The translations under genes were made by a program, and so were the position numbers. DNA of 64,000 nt from Plicaturopsis crispa FD-325 SS-3 (Eukaryota; Basidiomycota; Agaricomycetes; Amylocorticiales; Amylocorticiaceae): the NCBI GenBank assembly GCA_000827205.1, contig KN832556.1, positions 2,288,969-2,352,968 on the forward strand. The letters are read 5' to 3'. Below are positions 11,483 through 24,128 of this stretch, one piece after another. The notes beneath the pieces were generated by a model. It was given only the letters and a program-made list of their open reading frames with translations, ran no database searches and was not told the origin of the DNA. The first letter of the stretch is position 1. Each line of letters starts with the position of its first letter.

Positions 11483-13547
11483 ATGCCTATGATTAGGGGA
11501 CACTCTAATACTGCTCTGCAGCACGGTCAGTCTATATATTTTTCATCGTCCTCGCTATGCGCTAATAATTTTTTAGACAAGCGTCCGCACGCTGAGCACC
11601 TTGACCATGTCACTCCCACCACTTCCGCGTTCACCAGTCCGACCACCACAAAATTGGAACATGATGAAGGCGTTATCCTTGTCACGTGGCAAGACGGCGA
11701 CCCAACAAATCCTATGAACGTGAGCATTGTAGGTTTTGTACTTGCGAATATCATGTTAACGTCCTCGCGTAGTGGTCTAAGGCCAAAAAATGGCGTACGA
11801 CCATCCTCCTTTGTTTCATGTGTCTTTTCATGTGCGTCCAACTACCTCTTTGACGTCCGGATAATATCTAACATGTCGTGCTGTCTATAGTGGTCTGGCC
11901 ACCGCTGCCTACGGCGCCGGTGTCACAAGCATGACTCAAGAGCTCAATACTTCGGTCGAGATCGGTCAAGTTGGCATGTTCGTCTTCAATGGTATGCAGC
12001 CTCATATTTACCGCTCGGTACAATGTTTGTTGACCTTCACATTCCTCATAGCCATGTTTGCAATCGTGCCCATGTTTTTCGGCCCTCTATCCGAATTCGT
12101 AGGCCGAAACCCTATTTACCTCGGGTGCTACATCTTCTTCACCATATGGTTTATCCCTCTCGCTCTCGCCAAGAACATTGCGACGATCATCATTGGACGT
12201 CTTCTTTCTGGCGTATTCGGTGCTGCCGGAGTAACTATCATACCCGGAACACTCGCCGACATCTGGTCCACCGAGGAGCGTGGCCTACCAGTCGCCCTCT
12301 TCTCCTTCGTTGCAGTCTTCGGTACCGTTGCAGCCCCTTTATATGCTGGGTTTATCAACCAAACCATTGGCTGGAGATGGATTGAATGGGTGAGTTTTTC
12401 TCCTCTTGTAAAATCTCACGTATCTAACGCCCCTCTGCAGATTCAATTGATCGCCAATGGTGCACTCCTCGTTGTCGAGTTGATTTTCCTTCGCGAAACC
12501 CGTGGGTCGTTGCTGCTTGCAAAACACGCCAAGAAGCTTCGGAAGGACACTGGTGACAGCCGCTACCACGCCGCTTCAGAGCTCGAGACCACTTCGCTCA
12601 GCGAACTGCTGCACGCATCCACGACGCGTGCATTCGTACTCCTTGTGACGGAGCCAGTCGTCTTCTTCTTCTCCCTCTGGCTCGCATTCGCATGGGCCCT
12701 CATCTTCCTGTTCTTCAGCGTCATTCCCCTGACTTTCCAGGGTAATCACGGCTTCAGTCAGGGTATCGCCGGACTGCCATACATCGCATCCATCATTGGC
12801 TGTTGCTTAGCGTTTGTCGCCTCTATCCACCAGAACAGGGTCTACGACAGGGCGACAGCGAGGAATGGCGGCGTCCCCGTGCCCGAGGTCCGCCTCTACT
12901 GGTCCCGTGTCGGCGCCATCCTCCTACCTGTCTCTCTGTTCTGGTACGCATGGACGCAATTCGCCAGTGTACACTGGATTGTGCCTACTATTGCCCTAGC
13001 ACCCATGGTCTTCTCTATCTGTAAGTTTCGCACGTTCTTCCACCTCGATCGATGCTCATGTAACCTCTTTGGGCAGACCTTATCTTCGACGCTGTACAGA
13101 ACTATCTCACGGATAGTTACGGCGAATACGCATCGTCTGCCATCTCCGCCCAAGGATTCATCCGAAACATGCTTTCGGCATCATTCCCGCTGTACGGTCG
13201 TCAGATGTTCGTTAACATGCACTACCAGTGGGCTGGAACGCTCCTTGCCCTCATCGCTACTCTCATGGTCCCCCTTCCAGTGAGTTTCTTGTATTCCCCA
13301 TCGTTCGTCGACAGTTGCTGATTTTCGATTGTGCTAGTTTATCCTAATGAAATACGGTGAACGCATTCGTGAACGCTCGCCTTACGCTGCCGCTACTACA
13401 CAACTAGAAGCTGCGGCAAGACGTCCGCCCATCGAAGAGCGTATCTCGGAGAAGGTGCATACGCCTTACGTTAAACATCACGACACCACTGCGCCTACCA
13501 CGCCCACCGAGAAATACGACGAGCACGCGCCCGTTCTCAAAGCATAA
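11483..13547 (+). CDS. MFS transporter, DHA1 drug/polyamine type
   Basis: A multi-exon major facilitator of the fungal DHA1 (12-helix) class. After a hydrophilic N-terminus (DEGVILVTWQDGDPTNPMN, a common lead-in of TPO-like proteins) the first helix ends in GVTSMTQELNTS. The DHA1 motif A-like GPLSEFVGRNPIYLGCY follows. IIGRLLSGVFGAAGVTIIPG and GTLADIWSTEERG are the usual helix 4 and motif C region. A large central loop (KHAKKLRKDTGDSRY) separates the two halves, and the second half ends SAQGFIRNMLSASFPLY. The hydrophilic tail has Thr/Pro-rich sequence and ends LKA before TAA. The likely role is proton-coupled export of drugs, toxins or polyamines at the plasma membrane; substrate cannot be read from sequence. 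Confidence 0.9.
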
Positions 13548-14148
13548 ACGCCGTCAACGTCCTCCCTTTCCCCTCTCTCCATCGTTCAATCACCAATCAG
13601 TCCCTGTCGGGTGACACTGCCACCACTAATGCTAATAACGTTGTATACGTCCCGGCTCTTGTACGCCCTATCGTCCTTCCATTGTATCACCCCGCATTCT
13701 TCCTCTCTCCCACGAACGGAGCTCACGAATAGACCGCATAGCTCCATGTACATATCATTTTCGAGTTACGAAAAAGTAAATATTTATGTGTATTCTTGTA
13801 GCAAAACATAGCTAGCTATTGCACATCTTCGCCTTCGTGGCTCTCGAGTGACGACCTCGTGTACGATATGATGAGGACGCAACCCAAGTCTCATGCATGT
13901 GTTTAATCAGTGCAAGAGCAAGCATGCTATTGAAATTCGAGACCGCGTTATTCAGCCAAATGCAAGATAGTAAGTACAATGGTGCAGATGAGCGCTTATC
14001 TGCCAAAATAATAGATAGTAAGTACCCCAAATGGGCCCAAGAGTTGTCAGTAATCATTAGTCCGTGCCTATGTCCGACCATAGTATGAGTAGATGCACAG
14101 TGCTACCACCTGCACCATATAAGTACACAGCTCCAACACAGCTGCAAT
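13548..14148. other. convergent intergenic region
   Basis: This lies between the 3' ends of the MFS gene and the MscS channel gene. It is AT-rich with two copies of AGATAGTAAGTAC (about 13967 and 14014). No gene is supported; both 3' UTRs presumably lie here. Confidence 0.4.
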
Positions 14149-17100
14149 CTAATGGCGTCCACTTCTTGGCGCCAGCTCAATAGTCTCGGGCCCTTGTCCG
14201 TAAGGCAGCGTAGGAACAGTTGACGCCGTCGGCCGCTGGCGTACTCGTTGTGGTTGTGGTGAGGGTCCCGGTGTCGGTGCCCGACTCGGGATCGGCATAT
14301 TGAGCTGCGAAACTGTGAGTACGAGCAGAACGTGGCTGCGGTAGACACTAAAGCGCACCTCGTTCGATTCCCCGAAGACGTCTTCCGCATCGTTCATCGC
14401 TTTCTTGGTATCCATGAGCTGGAATCCGCCAGCAGGCATCTTCGGCTCGACGTCGACTTTCTCAAGCATGGCCTTCTGCGCCTTCGCCTCGACTTGATCC
14501 CAGGGCACAAGGGTATAGCGTTTCGGGTCGGGAGTCTTGTCAGGATCGCCCTTGGGGCCGAAGATGTGGCATTCCGCGAGGGCGATCTTCAAAGCACATA
14601 TCCACTTATTTCGTCGTTTCGCTGGAAGTCATTGACAATTAGAGAAGCAGAAAGTGACTACAATTTTTCTGAATACCTTTGATAGCGCCTATCTGGAAGT
14701 TACTCTTGTGCTTTATGTCGGCTTTCAACGTCATCTTCTCCTGCTCAGGAAAGTCTAGCCCCACATATTAGCTAAGGCCTATGAAGCAGAACCGAAGAAA
14801 GTCAATCATGGACATGACATACCGATGACAGTCACATCGAATGTGGGAAGATAGTCGCGTCGTTCTGCCGTTAGAAACACGAGCATCCGCTCGCGTAGTG
14901 CCTCTAACTGTTCAAATGTAGTGTCGTACGCGACGTCAAATGTGAACGGCTCGGACATCTGTCCAACGGAGATGAGCATGATTCGGATTGAAGCTAACGA
15001 AGCCATCAGCGCCTACCTGAGGGCTCCGTCTGATGTTCTCTATGAACTGTGGTTATCACAGTCAGCAGTCGCGCGTCTACATGCGGTGCGATTCATCGCA
15101 CCTTCTCGTTGAGAACCGTGTTCGGCGCCTGCACCAGCGTCCCATTTCCGTCCAGGAAAATTGTGCTGAGCAGGCGGATTTCCTTCACAGTATAGCTGCT
15201 CTTTCCGAGGTTGACACGGTCCCCCACGTCGAACGGGTGTTTGATGAAGAGGAATATGATACTTGTGAGCACTTCCTGCAGCGAGTTCCCAATGAGCCAG
15301 CTCAGGCCTGCGGTAAGTATTGTCAGCCAAAAACTCGAGCGGCGAGAATCATAGGGACAAACCGAGTATCAAAGTCCCTGCGCCGGTGACCAGGGTGAGC
15401 AATTGCGCTTCCTGAAAGGAACACAGTGAGCCGTAGGCGTCTACGCTACGTAAATGCATCACCTACGAGGGCAACGGCTATGATGAGAATTGCAACGACA
15501 AAATAAAGACTCATGAGGATGTTATCCAGTCTCCCAACAGCGCTGTCTAGATCTTGCATTGAGTGCTCGATGGAGAGTTGTTCCCTATGGAACTCCCTAT
15601 ATAGCACTTCAGTAATATGGATTTGCCAAAGACCGTCGTACGACGCGAGGGGAGCTCACATGCAGGCCATCTCAACCTCGTCCCGGGATGCATCTCCGTT
15701 GGAGTCTTTGTCGAAGAGCGCAAAGGCTGCGTCTGCCGCATCTCGATCAGGGAAGAAGCGCGCGATGTCGCTGACTAGGATGACATCTGCGCCAGGCTGG
15801 ACGAACGAGTAGAACAGACGGCGCGCTAGCTGGAGATGTGTCAGCAAGCCGTTAGGTCCAGAAAGAAGAAAAGAAATGCATTGACCAGACGCGATTTGTT
15901 AGCAGACTCCAGCGCTGTCTTGACCATCGACTGCGGGGAGTTAGGCTGTAATACCGAGCTATAGAAGAAGCATGTGAGACGGTAGGAATTGAGTAGTGGG
16001 AGGTGCAGAGGGTATTTACCTTCCAGCGATCTCCGACGCTACATTACCGAAAGCGGTAGTCGTAGTAGTTGCAGCGACCTTCACGCCCTTCAAAGCTTTT
16101 TTGAAAAAGCTCTTCGAGTCGTTGCGCGTGTGCGCCCGCAGAGTATCTGAGCGTCCGGGAATATCACTTGAATGACGGTACAGCGTCACAAGCGTACGGA
16201 CACCGAATTTCAGGTCGGCAATGCGCTCTGGGCAAGATCGAAAGCTAAGGAGACCCATATAACGCCAGACAAATGCTACGCACCTGCATAACTGCGTTCG
16301 TGAAACTTGCCCGCAATCCATTGGATCGAGAATTTCTCGAATAGGAGGACGCCGGAACAGAGCGCGAATGCCTCTAGCAATTTACCTGCATCGTTTATGA
16401 TGGAATCCTAGACGACGTTGGTGTGAAAAGAATTGGACGAGCGAGCGGGTGAAATGGGACGTTACGCTGGGGCTACCGTCCGCGGCGTCCTGGGTCCGGT
16501 CAATGAGGGGGTTCCAAGTTATCCAAATCGTGATCGTCCATGCAAACAATGCAACGTATCTGCGCCAAAAAGATTTAGATACGTCTGCAGGAGGGGCGGA
16601 CTTGAAGAAAGTACCTGTGTAGGACATCGAGCCAATCAATGTAGCGACGTGCGCCTACCGCGATCAGGCCTATAGTTACCCTCGCTATACGTGGTAGTAT
16701 TCGTCTGGTAGGCATCATGTCAGCACGCCTTTGCAGTGCCTAATCGTCGGGAAACACTTACGCTAATGCCAATGCAGTCCACCAGCCTACGAAGATACTA
16801 TCAGGCCTAGAAATCTCTGAGGGTACTGGTGGATGTGAACCTACCAACCCATACGATGCTAAGCCATATGCTCCAAAATAAGAGTTTGACTCCCCAGACC
16901 TATACGCAATGCTCAGGACAACTCTAAGGAGGTTAAGGAACAGCTCTTACATTCGCCTTCGGAAACCGTGTCAGCCCAAGAATTCCGGGAATCCAGACGA
17001 TGGCCAAGACGGGCACAATAAACAATATCCATCTTATCTCGTTGAGCCAACTATCAAAGCGGTATATGAGACCTCTTCACCTTGTCACGATCGATACGTT

Positions 17101-17636
17101 TAGCAAGTAGTTATAGAACCGAGAAAACTTGGATGCCATTTCAGTACGCGTGCACCGAACCCGACCCCGACAGAACATACCTTGTTGGCCGGCATATCAC
17201 CCTCCGCGAACGCTAAATGCGCCTGGCTGGCATTGCGCGGATCGAACTCCTCGTACCCATGCTCGAATTTCCTGATGCCAGACAGGATCTCGGAGCTGCC
17301 CCAGACACTCGTGTGCCGGCTCGGAGTAGGCATCGGCATCGGAGGCCGTCCTCCATCGGACGGCAGTCCCGTGTACGTCGGGGGAAATCCCTCAGTGCTG
17401 CGCGCGTCGATGCCCTGCGTCGGCGGGTAATATCCGTGTCCAGGATTAGATTTGAGATGCGCCTTGGATGTGAAAGACCGGGTATCGTCGTTACTAAAAT
17501 CGACGAAAGACTCGGTGTTGTCACCGTAACCGTGCGCGCTGGAAGTCGGGGACGCGTTCTTGTAGACGCCTGCGCCATCTGGATGCTCGAGTCCTACGGG
17601 CACGTATTCTTCACTCTTTGGATATCGAGCGGACAT
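14149..17636 (-). CDS. MscS-type mechanosensitive channel with EF-hand
   Basis: A long multi-exon gene encoding a fungal Msy1/Msy2-like MscS channel, a family located at the ER or cortical membranes that releases ions or calcium under hypo-osmotic stress. The N-terminal cytosolic domain (start MSARYPKSEEYV at 17636) is Pro/Ser/Gly-rich. Several membrane exons follow. An EF-hand exon (about 15656-15847) has the loop DKDSNGDASRDE. Next comes the MscS core: GLSWLIGNSLQEVLTSIIF, then HPFDVGDRVNLGKSSYTVK and FLDGNGTLVQAPN. The tail carries DFPEQEKMTLKADIKHKSNF and a Pro-rich end before TAG. Domain order (TM segments, EF-hand, MscS) matches fungal MscS proteins. The start shares a 251-base gap with NAR1, transcribed divergently. 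Small membrane exons between 16000 and 17100 are not individually resolved. Confidence 0.88.
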
Positions 17637-17887
17637 GATACCGAGTATCCTGGTGGCGAACAGCAGCAACAGCAACCGGCGGTTCCTGCAAGCCAAATTA
17701 TCCTGGCACGTACGCACGCGAGCAACAAACAGGGGCGCTCAACCCGAAAAGGAGATAGATGGTACCGCTCTCTTCGGCCGAGGTTCCGCTTCCGACGTTT
17801 GTAAGATAATCCCTCGCCTGCGACTGGCAAGTATGAAAAGCTGAGCTCGGGCGTCGCACCAGGTCAGTGCTTTCTCTCCCAACCTTC
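17637..17887. promoter_or_regulatory. divergent promoter, MscS channel / NAR1
   Basis: These 251 bases lie between two head-to-head start codons. They must hold both promoters. I see no motif that I would name. Confidence 0.4.
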
Positions 17888-20010
17888 ATGGCGTTCTCTG
17901 GTGCTCTCGTATGTCTTTTTACTAGCTAATTTTTCTTTCTTTAGCTTACTTTGCGCGAGACAGACCTTGACGGACCTCAATGACTTCATTACCCCATCGC
18001 AGGCATGCATCAAGCCGGTCGAAGAGGTGAAGCCAGTGCAAAAGGCTAGAGAGCCCGGTGCAGCGTCGGTAAGTGCTTGTGTGGCTCTGTAACCTGATCT
18101 CGCCTCACTACCTTGTACAGACCGAAATACGCATCGATGCGAACGGCGAGTACTATGAGGTCGGAGACGATGCACAGTACGCATCGGGAAAGGAGATGAA
18201 GAAATTAGAGCAGGCGCAGATTAGCTTGAACGATTGTCTGGCATGCAGGTACGTACCCTAGCATACGTTTGATCAGCCAGTGTCTGACCAACAAGAAAGT
18301 GGATGCATCACCTCCGCCGAATCCGTGCTTATTACACTCCAGTCTCACACCGAAGTGCTGAATTTCCTTGATGCGAACCCGTCACCGACAGACGCAGGCT
18401 ATAAGATGCCAGTCATCTCTATCGCGCCACAGTGTCTTGCCTCTCTCGCCGCCTCCATCTCCGCCTCCGGTCCCATGCCAGTGACTCCTTCACAGATCCT
18501 CGCGCGTGTCACCGCGTTCTGCACCGAAGTCCTCGGCTTCGCCCGTGTCTATGACACGACGTTTGCACGGCACGTCGCCCTTCTAGAACATGCGCGGGAG
18601 TTTGCAGAACGGAAAGCGGGACGGAAGGATGGGACTGGAGGGGCTATGCCGATGTTAGCAAGTGCGTGTCCGGGGTGGATATGCTACGCGGAGAAAGCGC
18701 ATGCAGAGATGTTGCCATTCATAGCCACCACAAAGAGCCCGCAGCAGGTGATGGGCACGCTTGTCAAGTCGTGGCTCGGAACGAAGTGGGGGAAAACGTG
18801 CGTCTCTTTTTCTGTTGCATGATCTCGAAGCTAACGCGCCCATGTCTCCAGACCCGACCAGATCTACCATGTATCAGTCATGCCCTGCTATGACAAAAAG
18901 CTCGAAGCGTCACGCAAAGATTTCTACGACGAGGTATATGCGACACGCGACGTTGACTGCGTGATCACCACGGGCGAGCTCGCACGGCTTATGGACGAGA
19001 AAGGCTGGGATCTCTCTTCATCCTCGCACGCCTCCTACACGGCAAAAGCAAATTCTGACCTCCCCGCCCTCCTCGCGCACCCGGGCACGAGCTCTGGCTC
19101 GTATCTCCACTCGCTCATCGACACGCTCACACGCACCTCCCACGAGCCGCTCACGCTCACCGTCCGTACCATCCGCAACGCCGACTACGAAGAGTATACC
19201 CTCTCGTCGCCCTCCGAAGTCGTTTTCAGGGGCGCGAAGTGCTATGGCTTCCGCAACCTCCAGAACGTTGTGCGGCGCGTCGGGCGCGAGGCGGGCGTTC
19301 AGGTCGGGCGCGGGGCTGCGGGACGCATCGCGACTACCAGGGGCGGGGGACTAAGAGCACGAATGCGTAGAGGGAAGGGTGACGATGGCAAGGTGGAGGA
19401 GAAGGAGAAGGGGTACGATTACGTCGAAGTCATGGCGTGCCCGGGCGGGTGTGTGAATGGCGGGGGGCAGCTAAAGCCTGCCGTCATATCTGCTGTGCCT
19501 ACGGTGGATGCGGAGGGATACACGCGTGATTGGAGTGCGAATGGCGTCGGTGCAATCGACGTTAACAACACTGCCACATTTGACCTTACCGCGAAGGTGG
19601 ATGGTTTTGGGTCTCGAGAGCCTGGCGATGCAAAGTGGGGAGACAAGGAGTGGACGAAGGAGGTGGAGAAAGCATACTGGCAAGATACATCTACGCCGCC
19701 TGCGTCCTCGCCCTTGCATGCGGATGCCTTGGCGCTTCGTGTCCTCACCGACCTATGTGCACCGCGCAGTGAGCACGCTGTCATCGGCGGCTACGTCAAT
19801 GGAGCGGTGAATGGTCACGGTAAAGCCACGATCAACGGGGATGCGACCTCATACGGCAACGGCTACGCGAATGCCAATGGCCACACGCCTAAAGACGCGA
19901 CCTGGTCGGCCACCATGGACGACGCTGCGGAGGCGCGTCGCCGAGAGCTCTTCAGGACGTCATACCGAGCAGTGGAGAGCGAGGTAGTTGGCCTGGCCGT
20001 CAAGTGGTGA
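17888..20010 (+). CDS. NAR1: cytosolic Fe-S cluster assembly factor NAR1
   Basis: An iron-only hydrogenase-like protein of the cytosolic iron-sulphur assembly (CIA) machinery, passing [4Fe-4S] clusters to nuclear and cytosolic targets. Five exons (17888-17908, 17964-18068, 18121-18248, 18300-18797, 18852-20010) sum to 1911 nt, 636 residues. The start MAFSGALTLTDLNDF is the family N-terminus. N-terminal cluster ligands are in SQACIKP and DCLACSGC. The H-cluster-like domain shows SACPGWICYAEK, VMPCYDKKLEA and ACPGGCVNGGGQ. At 636 aa it is longer than yeast Nar1 (about 490). The extra length is mostly a basic insertion before the last Cys motif and a Gly/Asn-rich region (NGHGKATINGD) near the C-terminus. 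The protein ends VGLAVKW, and a C-terminal aromatic residue is common in CIA targeting signals. Confidence 0.95.
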
Positions 20011-20503
20011 ACCTCCGTCAAACGGCGAACATCATCCCCCGATGGTATGCCCGAGCGGCTTCACCGACACCTGGATACCCTGTTCGTGTGGTTTCTGTCC
20101 AGCACTACGCCTATCGCAAGGATTCATCTTGCGTCCGCTGCAGATAATGCATTTACTGGGGGTGCCACGAATTTACGCAGACGCTGCGCGGCCACAGCTG
20201 CGTGCACCGTACGCTGGGCAATCGACTCTCCCTGGACCTACGACGTGCTCCAAAGCCTTATTGCGGTGTCCCACCAATTTGCCGCACTGGTATACTGGGA
20301 CTACCGTCAGACATCTCCGTCGACATGGATGCGCCCTTCCTCTGAGCATGGTTCGACATCTTTGAGTAGTTCAACCCACGATTAGGACAATGTGCGCAGA
20401 GTAAGTGACCGTACCAGCTATCACAGACATTCATTGCGATGTACATACACTATTCGTAAATCCAGAATCCAAGCAACAAAGCAACGAGATAACAGTAAAC
20501 ACC
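20011..20503. other. intergenic with possible decayed coding fragment
   Basis: On the plus strand at about 20170-20400 one frame reads ILGLPSDISVDMDAPFL, then AWFDIFE and FNPRLGQCA, with two stop codons inside. It looks like a relic of a real protein, but I cannot name it. The remainder shows nothing. Confidence 0.25.
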
Positions 20504-22045
20504 TCATATGACCATCTCATTCCTTGGAGGTCTACGCCTCCCCTCATACTCAACTGCTGGCAACTCCGCGTCGCGAGACGCATATATGCTTTCCATTCCT
20601 TCGGAATCAATTTCGGGGCTCATGAAGACAGATGTAAACTGCTGACTTCCTGACGACGACGACCACGGTGGGACACTCCGAGACGATGCGCCTGCGATGT
20701 GAGGGGCCATACGTTGGAGATTGAGGAGAACGCGATAGCCCTAATGCACCGGCACTGGAGTCAATCATGTGTAGGACAAGATAGACAAGAGCAGACATAC
20801 AGAGAACGAAAATATGGGGATTAACCACCTGGTATACGTACGCATTTAATTTTGTAAATCCGGAGTACAATATCTTTCAGGGACTCACCCATAGAGAAGC
20901 CTAGCGTAGGCGGTGGCTGGGCCAAGGATGAGGATCGAATTCACGACAACAGTCGCTATGTGGTCATTGGTATAGGCAGAAGAACTCAATGAGGAACGCG
21001 ACTCACTGGATAATGTGAAGAATGCCCAAGTCCCATCTCGCATCAGCAGTTTCAGGATGCGGGCATTTCCACGCCCTTGTCTCATGGCCTGCGTGATATT
21101 GACGGCAGTAAATCCAAATAGGATTATTTGAAAGGCACCTAAGGAAAGGCTGGAGAGTGGTACAGCAGAATCATCGACATCAGGAACGCATACACGCAAT
21201 AATACTAGCTTTCTCACCCTGCAATCTCAATAATCATGGGGATGTTCGTCACAGTGCAGTGTTTGTCGTATGTCACGGAAGGAATGGCCAAGCAGGTGCT
21301 CACGACCAAAGCGCATATATCCACGCCATACGACACGAGCAGGATGATCTTCACTACTCTGTTGTGATGATACAGTGCGGTAACTGCCTCAAATGTTCAG
21401 TTGGGATTTTTTGTGGGGCAGATGGAGAAACTGACCTCTAAGCAAGAGAATATAATCCACGGACAAGACGATCATTATGGTCGCCAAGTCCTGAAACGTC
21501 ACCCAAGGAAAACATTGGCGCTGCGAGAAATGAGAGCCAGCCATGAATACGGTCGGTCTGTTCCGGGAAATGAGTTGGATGGTAGGATGGTAGGTGAACA
21601 ATTGACTGACATTTGCACCAATACAGAGAAATACCGGACGAAGAAATACAATAGCTTAACGCTCGACCAGTCTCTTCTGCAGAGCGATGCATCGTTACCA
21701 CTGAATCTAATTAATTTCGCACTCTGGACGAATTTGCTCACGACCAGATAAGCTCGACCTATATTGGTGCGAGTGGTCAATGTCAATGACAATGCCAGCG
21801 ACACAATAATGTGAATCTCACCTCTTGATCAAAAGTCAAAAGCATGTCGTAGAGAAGGAACGCGAACGCGCCAACTACATGATAGATCGATTAGTACTGG
21901 TCATCCTGCCATACGCATACGCAGGGTACCGCGTACCTGCGCTGCGAATTGCGGCTTGACCTCCTAGTGCAGCAGATGTCGGGTCCACGGGCCCGCTCTT
22001 AATGAGGGACAGTGGTGGCACATCGCTCGAGGTAGTGGTGCGCAT
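20504..22045 (-). CDS. DUF6533-like 7TM protein, tandem copy A
   Basis: The first of three head-to-tail paralogues. Start MRTTTSSDVPPLS (22045) is followed by the conserved lead PVDPTSAALGGQAAIRS. Helix 1 is GAFAFLLYDMLLTFDQEV and helix 2 DWSSVKLLYFFVRYF; then a W/D segment, VDYILLLRG and further helices to ATAYARLLYG follow. The cytosolic tail is GYRVLLNLQRMAPHIAGASS and ends PPRNEMVI. The arrangement LLYDxLLTFDxEV + KLLYFFVRY is the fungal DUF6533 signature, a large agaricomycete 7TM family of unknown function. Seven hydrophobic segments can be counted. Exons are short, with about six introns. A conserved upstream splice-donor region (near 22120) with an acceptor just before the ATG suggests an intron in the 5' leader. 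No ligand or role can be read from the sequence. Confidence 0.8.
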
Positions 22046-22602
22046 AAACACCTGTAATGCCATCCATTGAATACCCAGTGCACCCAGGTACAAGAGGACA
22101 CTGCGAACCTCACCCAGATTGACTGCCCTACACGCGGCGTTACCACAACTTCGTTAGGAAGTTGTCCTGAAAGTTGTTACCCAATTCTCGCGGAAGACGT
22201 AGTGAGTAATGGTTAGAGAGTCGTCGTCGAGAGGAGCTGAGGGTATGATAACATGACGTTTTCACCATTTTGTTGTACGCTATGTAATATAGAGAGAAGG
22301 AGCAGCCTGGCGGAGGCTCTTGGGATCTGATCAAAATCCGCATGCCAGGCACGCTGTCCGAGCCCCGCGTCCGCGGCCCTTGGCCCACATGGCAAGACTG
22401 CCACGACGCCCAGTCCCAATCAATTAATCAGTACTTGACCTGACTCTTTTGCGGCGTCAACTTGGCGTCGGCCTTAGATGAGCGTCGAACGTTTCGCGGC
22501 TCGCATTTTGCGAGCTGCATACTAGACAATCCGCCCGATGTCGATGATCCGATACGGTGTATACAATGCCACTGCGTACTAGACTCGTAGCCTCCAAACA
22601 TA
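22046..22602 (-). promoter_or_regulatory. spacer and 5' leader of copy A
   Basis: The spacer contains the conserved leader of copy A: a QSIW-like exon end, GTGAG donor near 22110-22120 and CAG acceptor just before the ATG. An AGGAGCAGCCTGG block near 22297 recurs upstream of copy B (about 24433). The rest shows no gene. Confidence 0.45.
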
Positions 22603-24128
22603 TTATATGATCAGTTCGCGCCTCAGAGTTCCACGTCTCCAGTCTGGATCATGTCCGGAATCCACTGTCGGCAGTTCCGCACTGCCAGTCGCGTCCGTGC
22701 TTTCGGCTACCTCGGAAGTACCTTGGGTGTCCATGAAGACAGAGGTAAACTGCTCATTCCCCGACGACGACGACGGTGGAACAGTCTGAGACGATGCACG
22801 CGCCATGCGAGGGGTTATCGCCATATGATAATGTTGGAGGTTGAGGAGAACGCGATAGCCCTAGTACGACATCAGTTACGCGAAGAGCATGCCGATCTGC
22901 ACGAACAAGCGTACAGAAAACGAGAATATAGAAATCAGCCACCTCGTAGACGGAGGCATTCAATGTGGTAAGTCTGAGGATACAATGCATTCTGTAGACT
23001 CACCCATATAGAAGCCTAGCGTAGGCAGTGGTTGGACCCACGAGAAGACCGGAGTTGACAACAATGGCTACTGTGTGGTCGTCAACGCAGGCGGCGAAGA
23101 TCAAAGAGTAGCACGACTCACCAAAGATCGTGAAGAACGCCCAAGTCCCATCTCTCATTAGCAGTTTAAATATGGGTACGTTTCCCCAGCCTTCCCGCAC
23201 GGCCTGCGTGAATTTGATAGCAGTGAACCCAAAAAGGACCACCTGGAAGACACCCGAGGCAGCGCTGGAGATGCAGTATCATCACAGAGAAGTGTTTGCA
23301 TCCTGAGAATATGCTCACTTACCCTGACAACGTGATGAAGGTAGGGATGTTCGTCAAAACACAGTTGTTGTCGTAGATCGCGGAGGGAATGGCCAAGCCA
23401 ATGCTCACGACCACAACACATATGTCAGCGATATACGACACGAACAGCAGCGTTTTCACTCTTTTGCGGTCGTGATACAGTGCAGCAACTGCCAAGAAGG
23501 ATCAGCTAGGATTTCGGAGAGATAGAGAGAAAAACTGACCTCTAAGGATGAGAATGTAATCTACAGCCAAGACGATCGTTATAGAGGCCACATCCTGAAG
23601 TGTCACCCAAATGAAACACTGGCGCTGAGTGAAATGTGACCCAGCCATGAAGAGGGTTGGTCTGAGAAATGGTGGTTCGTGAGATGGGTGGGAAGCAGGC
23701 GAAGATTGCACTGACACTTGCACCAATACAGGGAAATACCGGACGAAAAAATACAATAGCTTGACGAATGACCAGTCTCTTCTGCCCACCGACGTGCCGT
23801 TACCGCTCAAGTCAATTGCATTACGGACAAATCTGCTTACGACCAGATAAGTTCGACCTAATTCAGCGCGGGTGGTTGGTCACTGTCAATGCCCCACGAC
23901 TGCAAGTCTCACCTCTTGATCAAAGGTCAGAATTATGTCGTAGAGAAGGAACGCGAACGCGCCAACTGGTACAGCAATTAGTACCAATCGCCTGCCATGA
24001 TTATTCGCGAAATACGCACCCGAGCTACGGATGGCGGCCTGGCTTCCTAGTGCAGCCTGTGTGGGATCCACGGGCCCACCTCCAAAGAGCGACGACTTTG
24101 GGGGCTCATTGGCCAAAGTTGTGCACAT
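22603..24128 (-). CDS. DUF6533-like 7TM protein, tandem copy B
   Basis: The second paralogue, very close in layout to copy A. Start MCTTLANEPPKSSLFGGG (24128), then PVDPTQAALGSQAAIRSSG. Helix 1 is VGAFAFLLYDIILTFDQEV and helix 2 DWSFVKLLYFFVRYFPVLVQ. Next come WVTLQDVASITIVLAVDYI, VKTLLFVSYIADICVVVV, FQVVLFGFTAIKF, WAFFTIFGESCYS and VAIVVNSGLLVGPTTAYA. The tail has GYRVLLNLQHYHM, NEQFTSVFM and ends TLRRELII. All seven membrane segments are visible and no internal stop is seen in the exons. The same leader intron pattern is present upstream. The copies most likely arose by tandem duplication. Function is unknown; a receptor-like or sensor role is only a guess from the 7TM shape. Confidence 0.8.
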
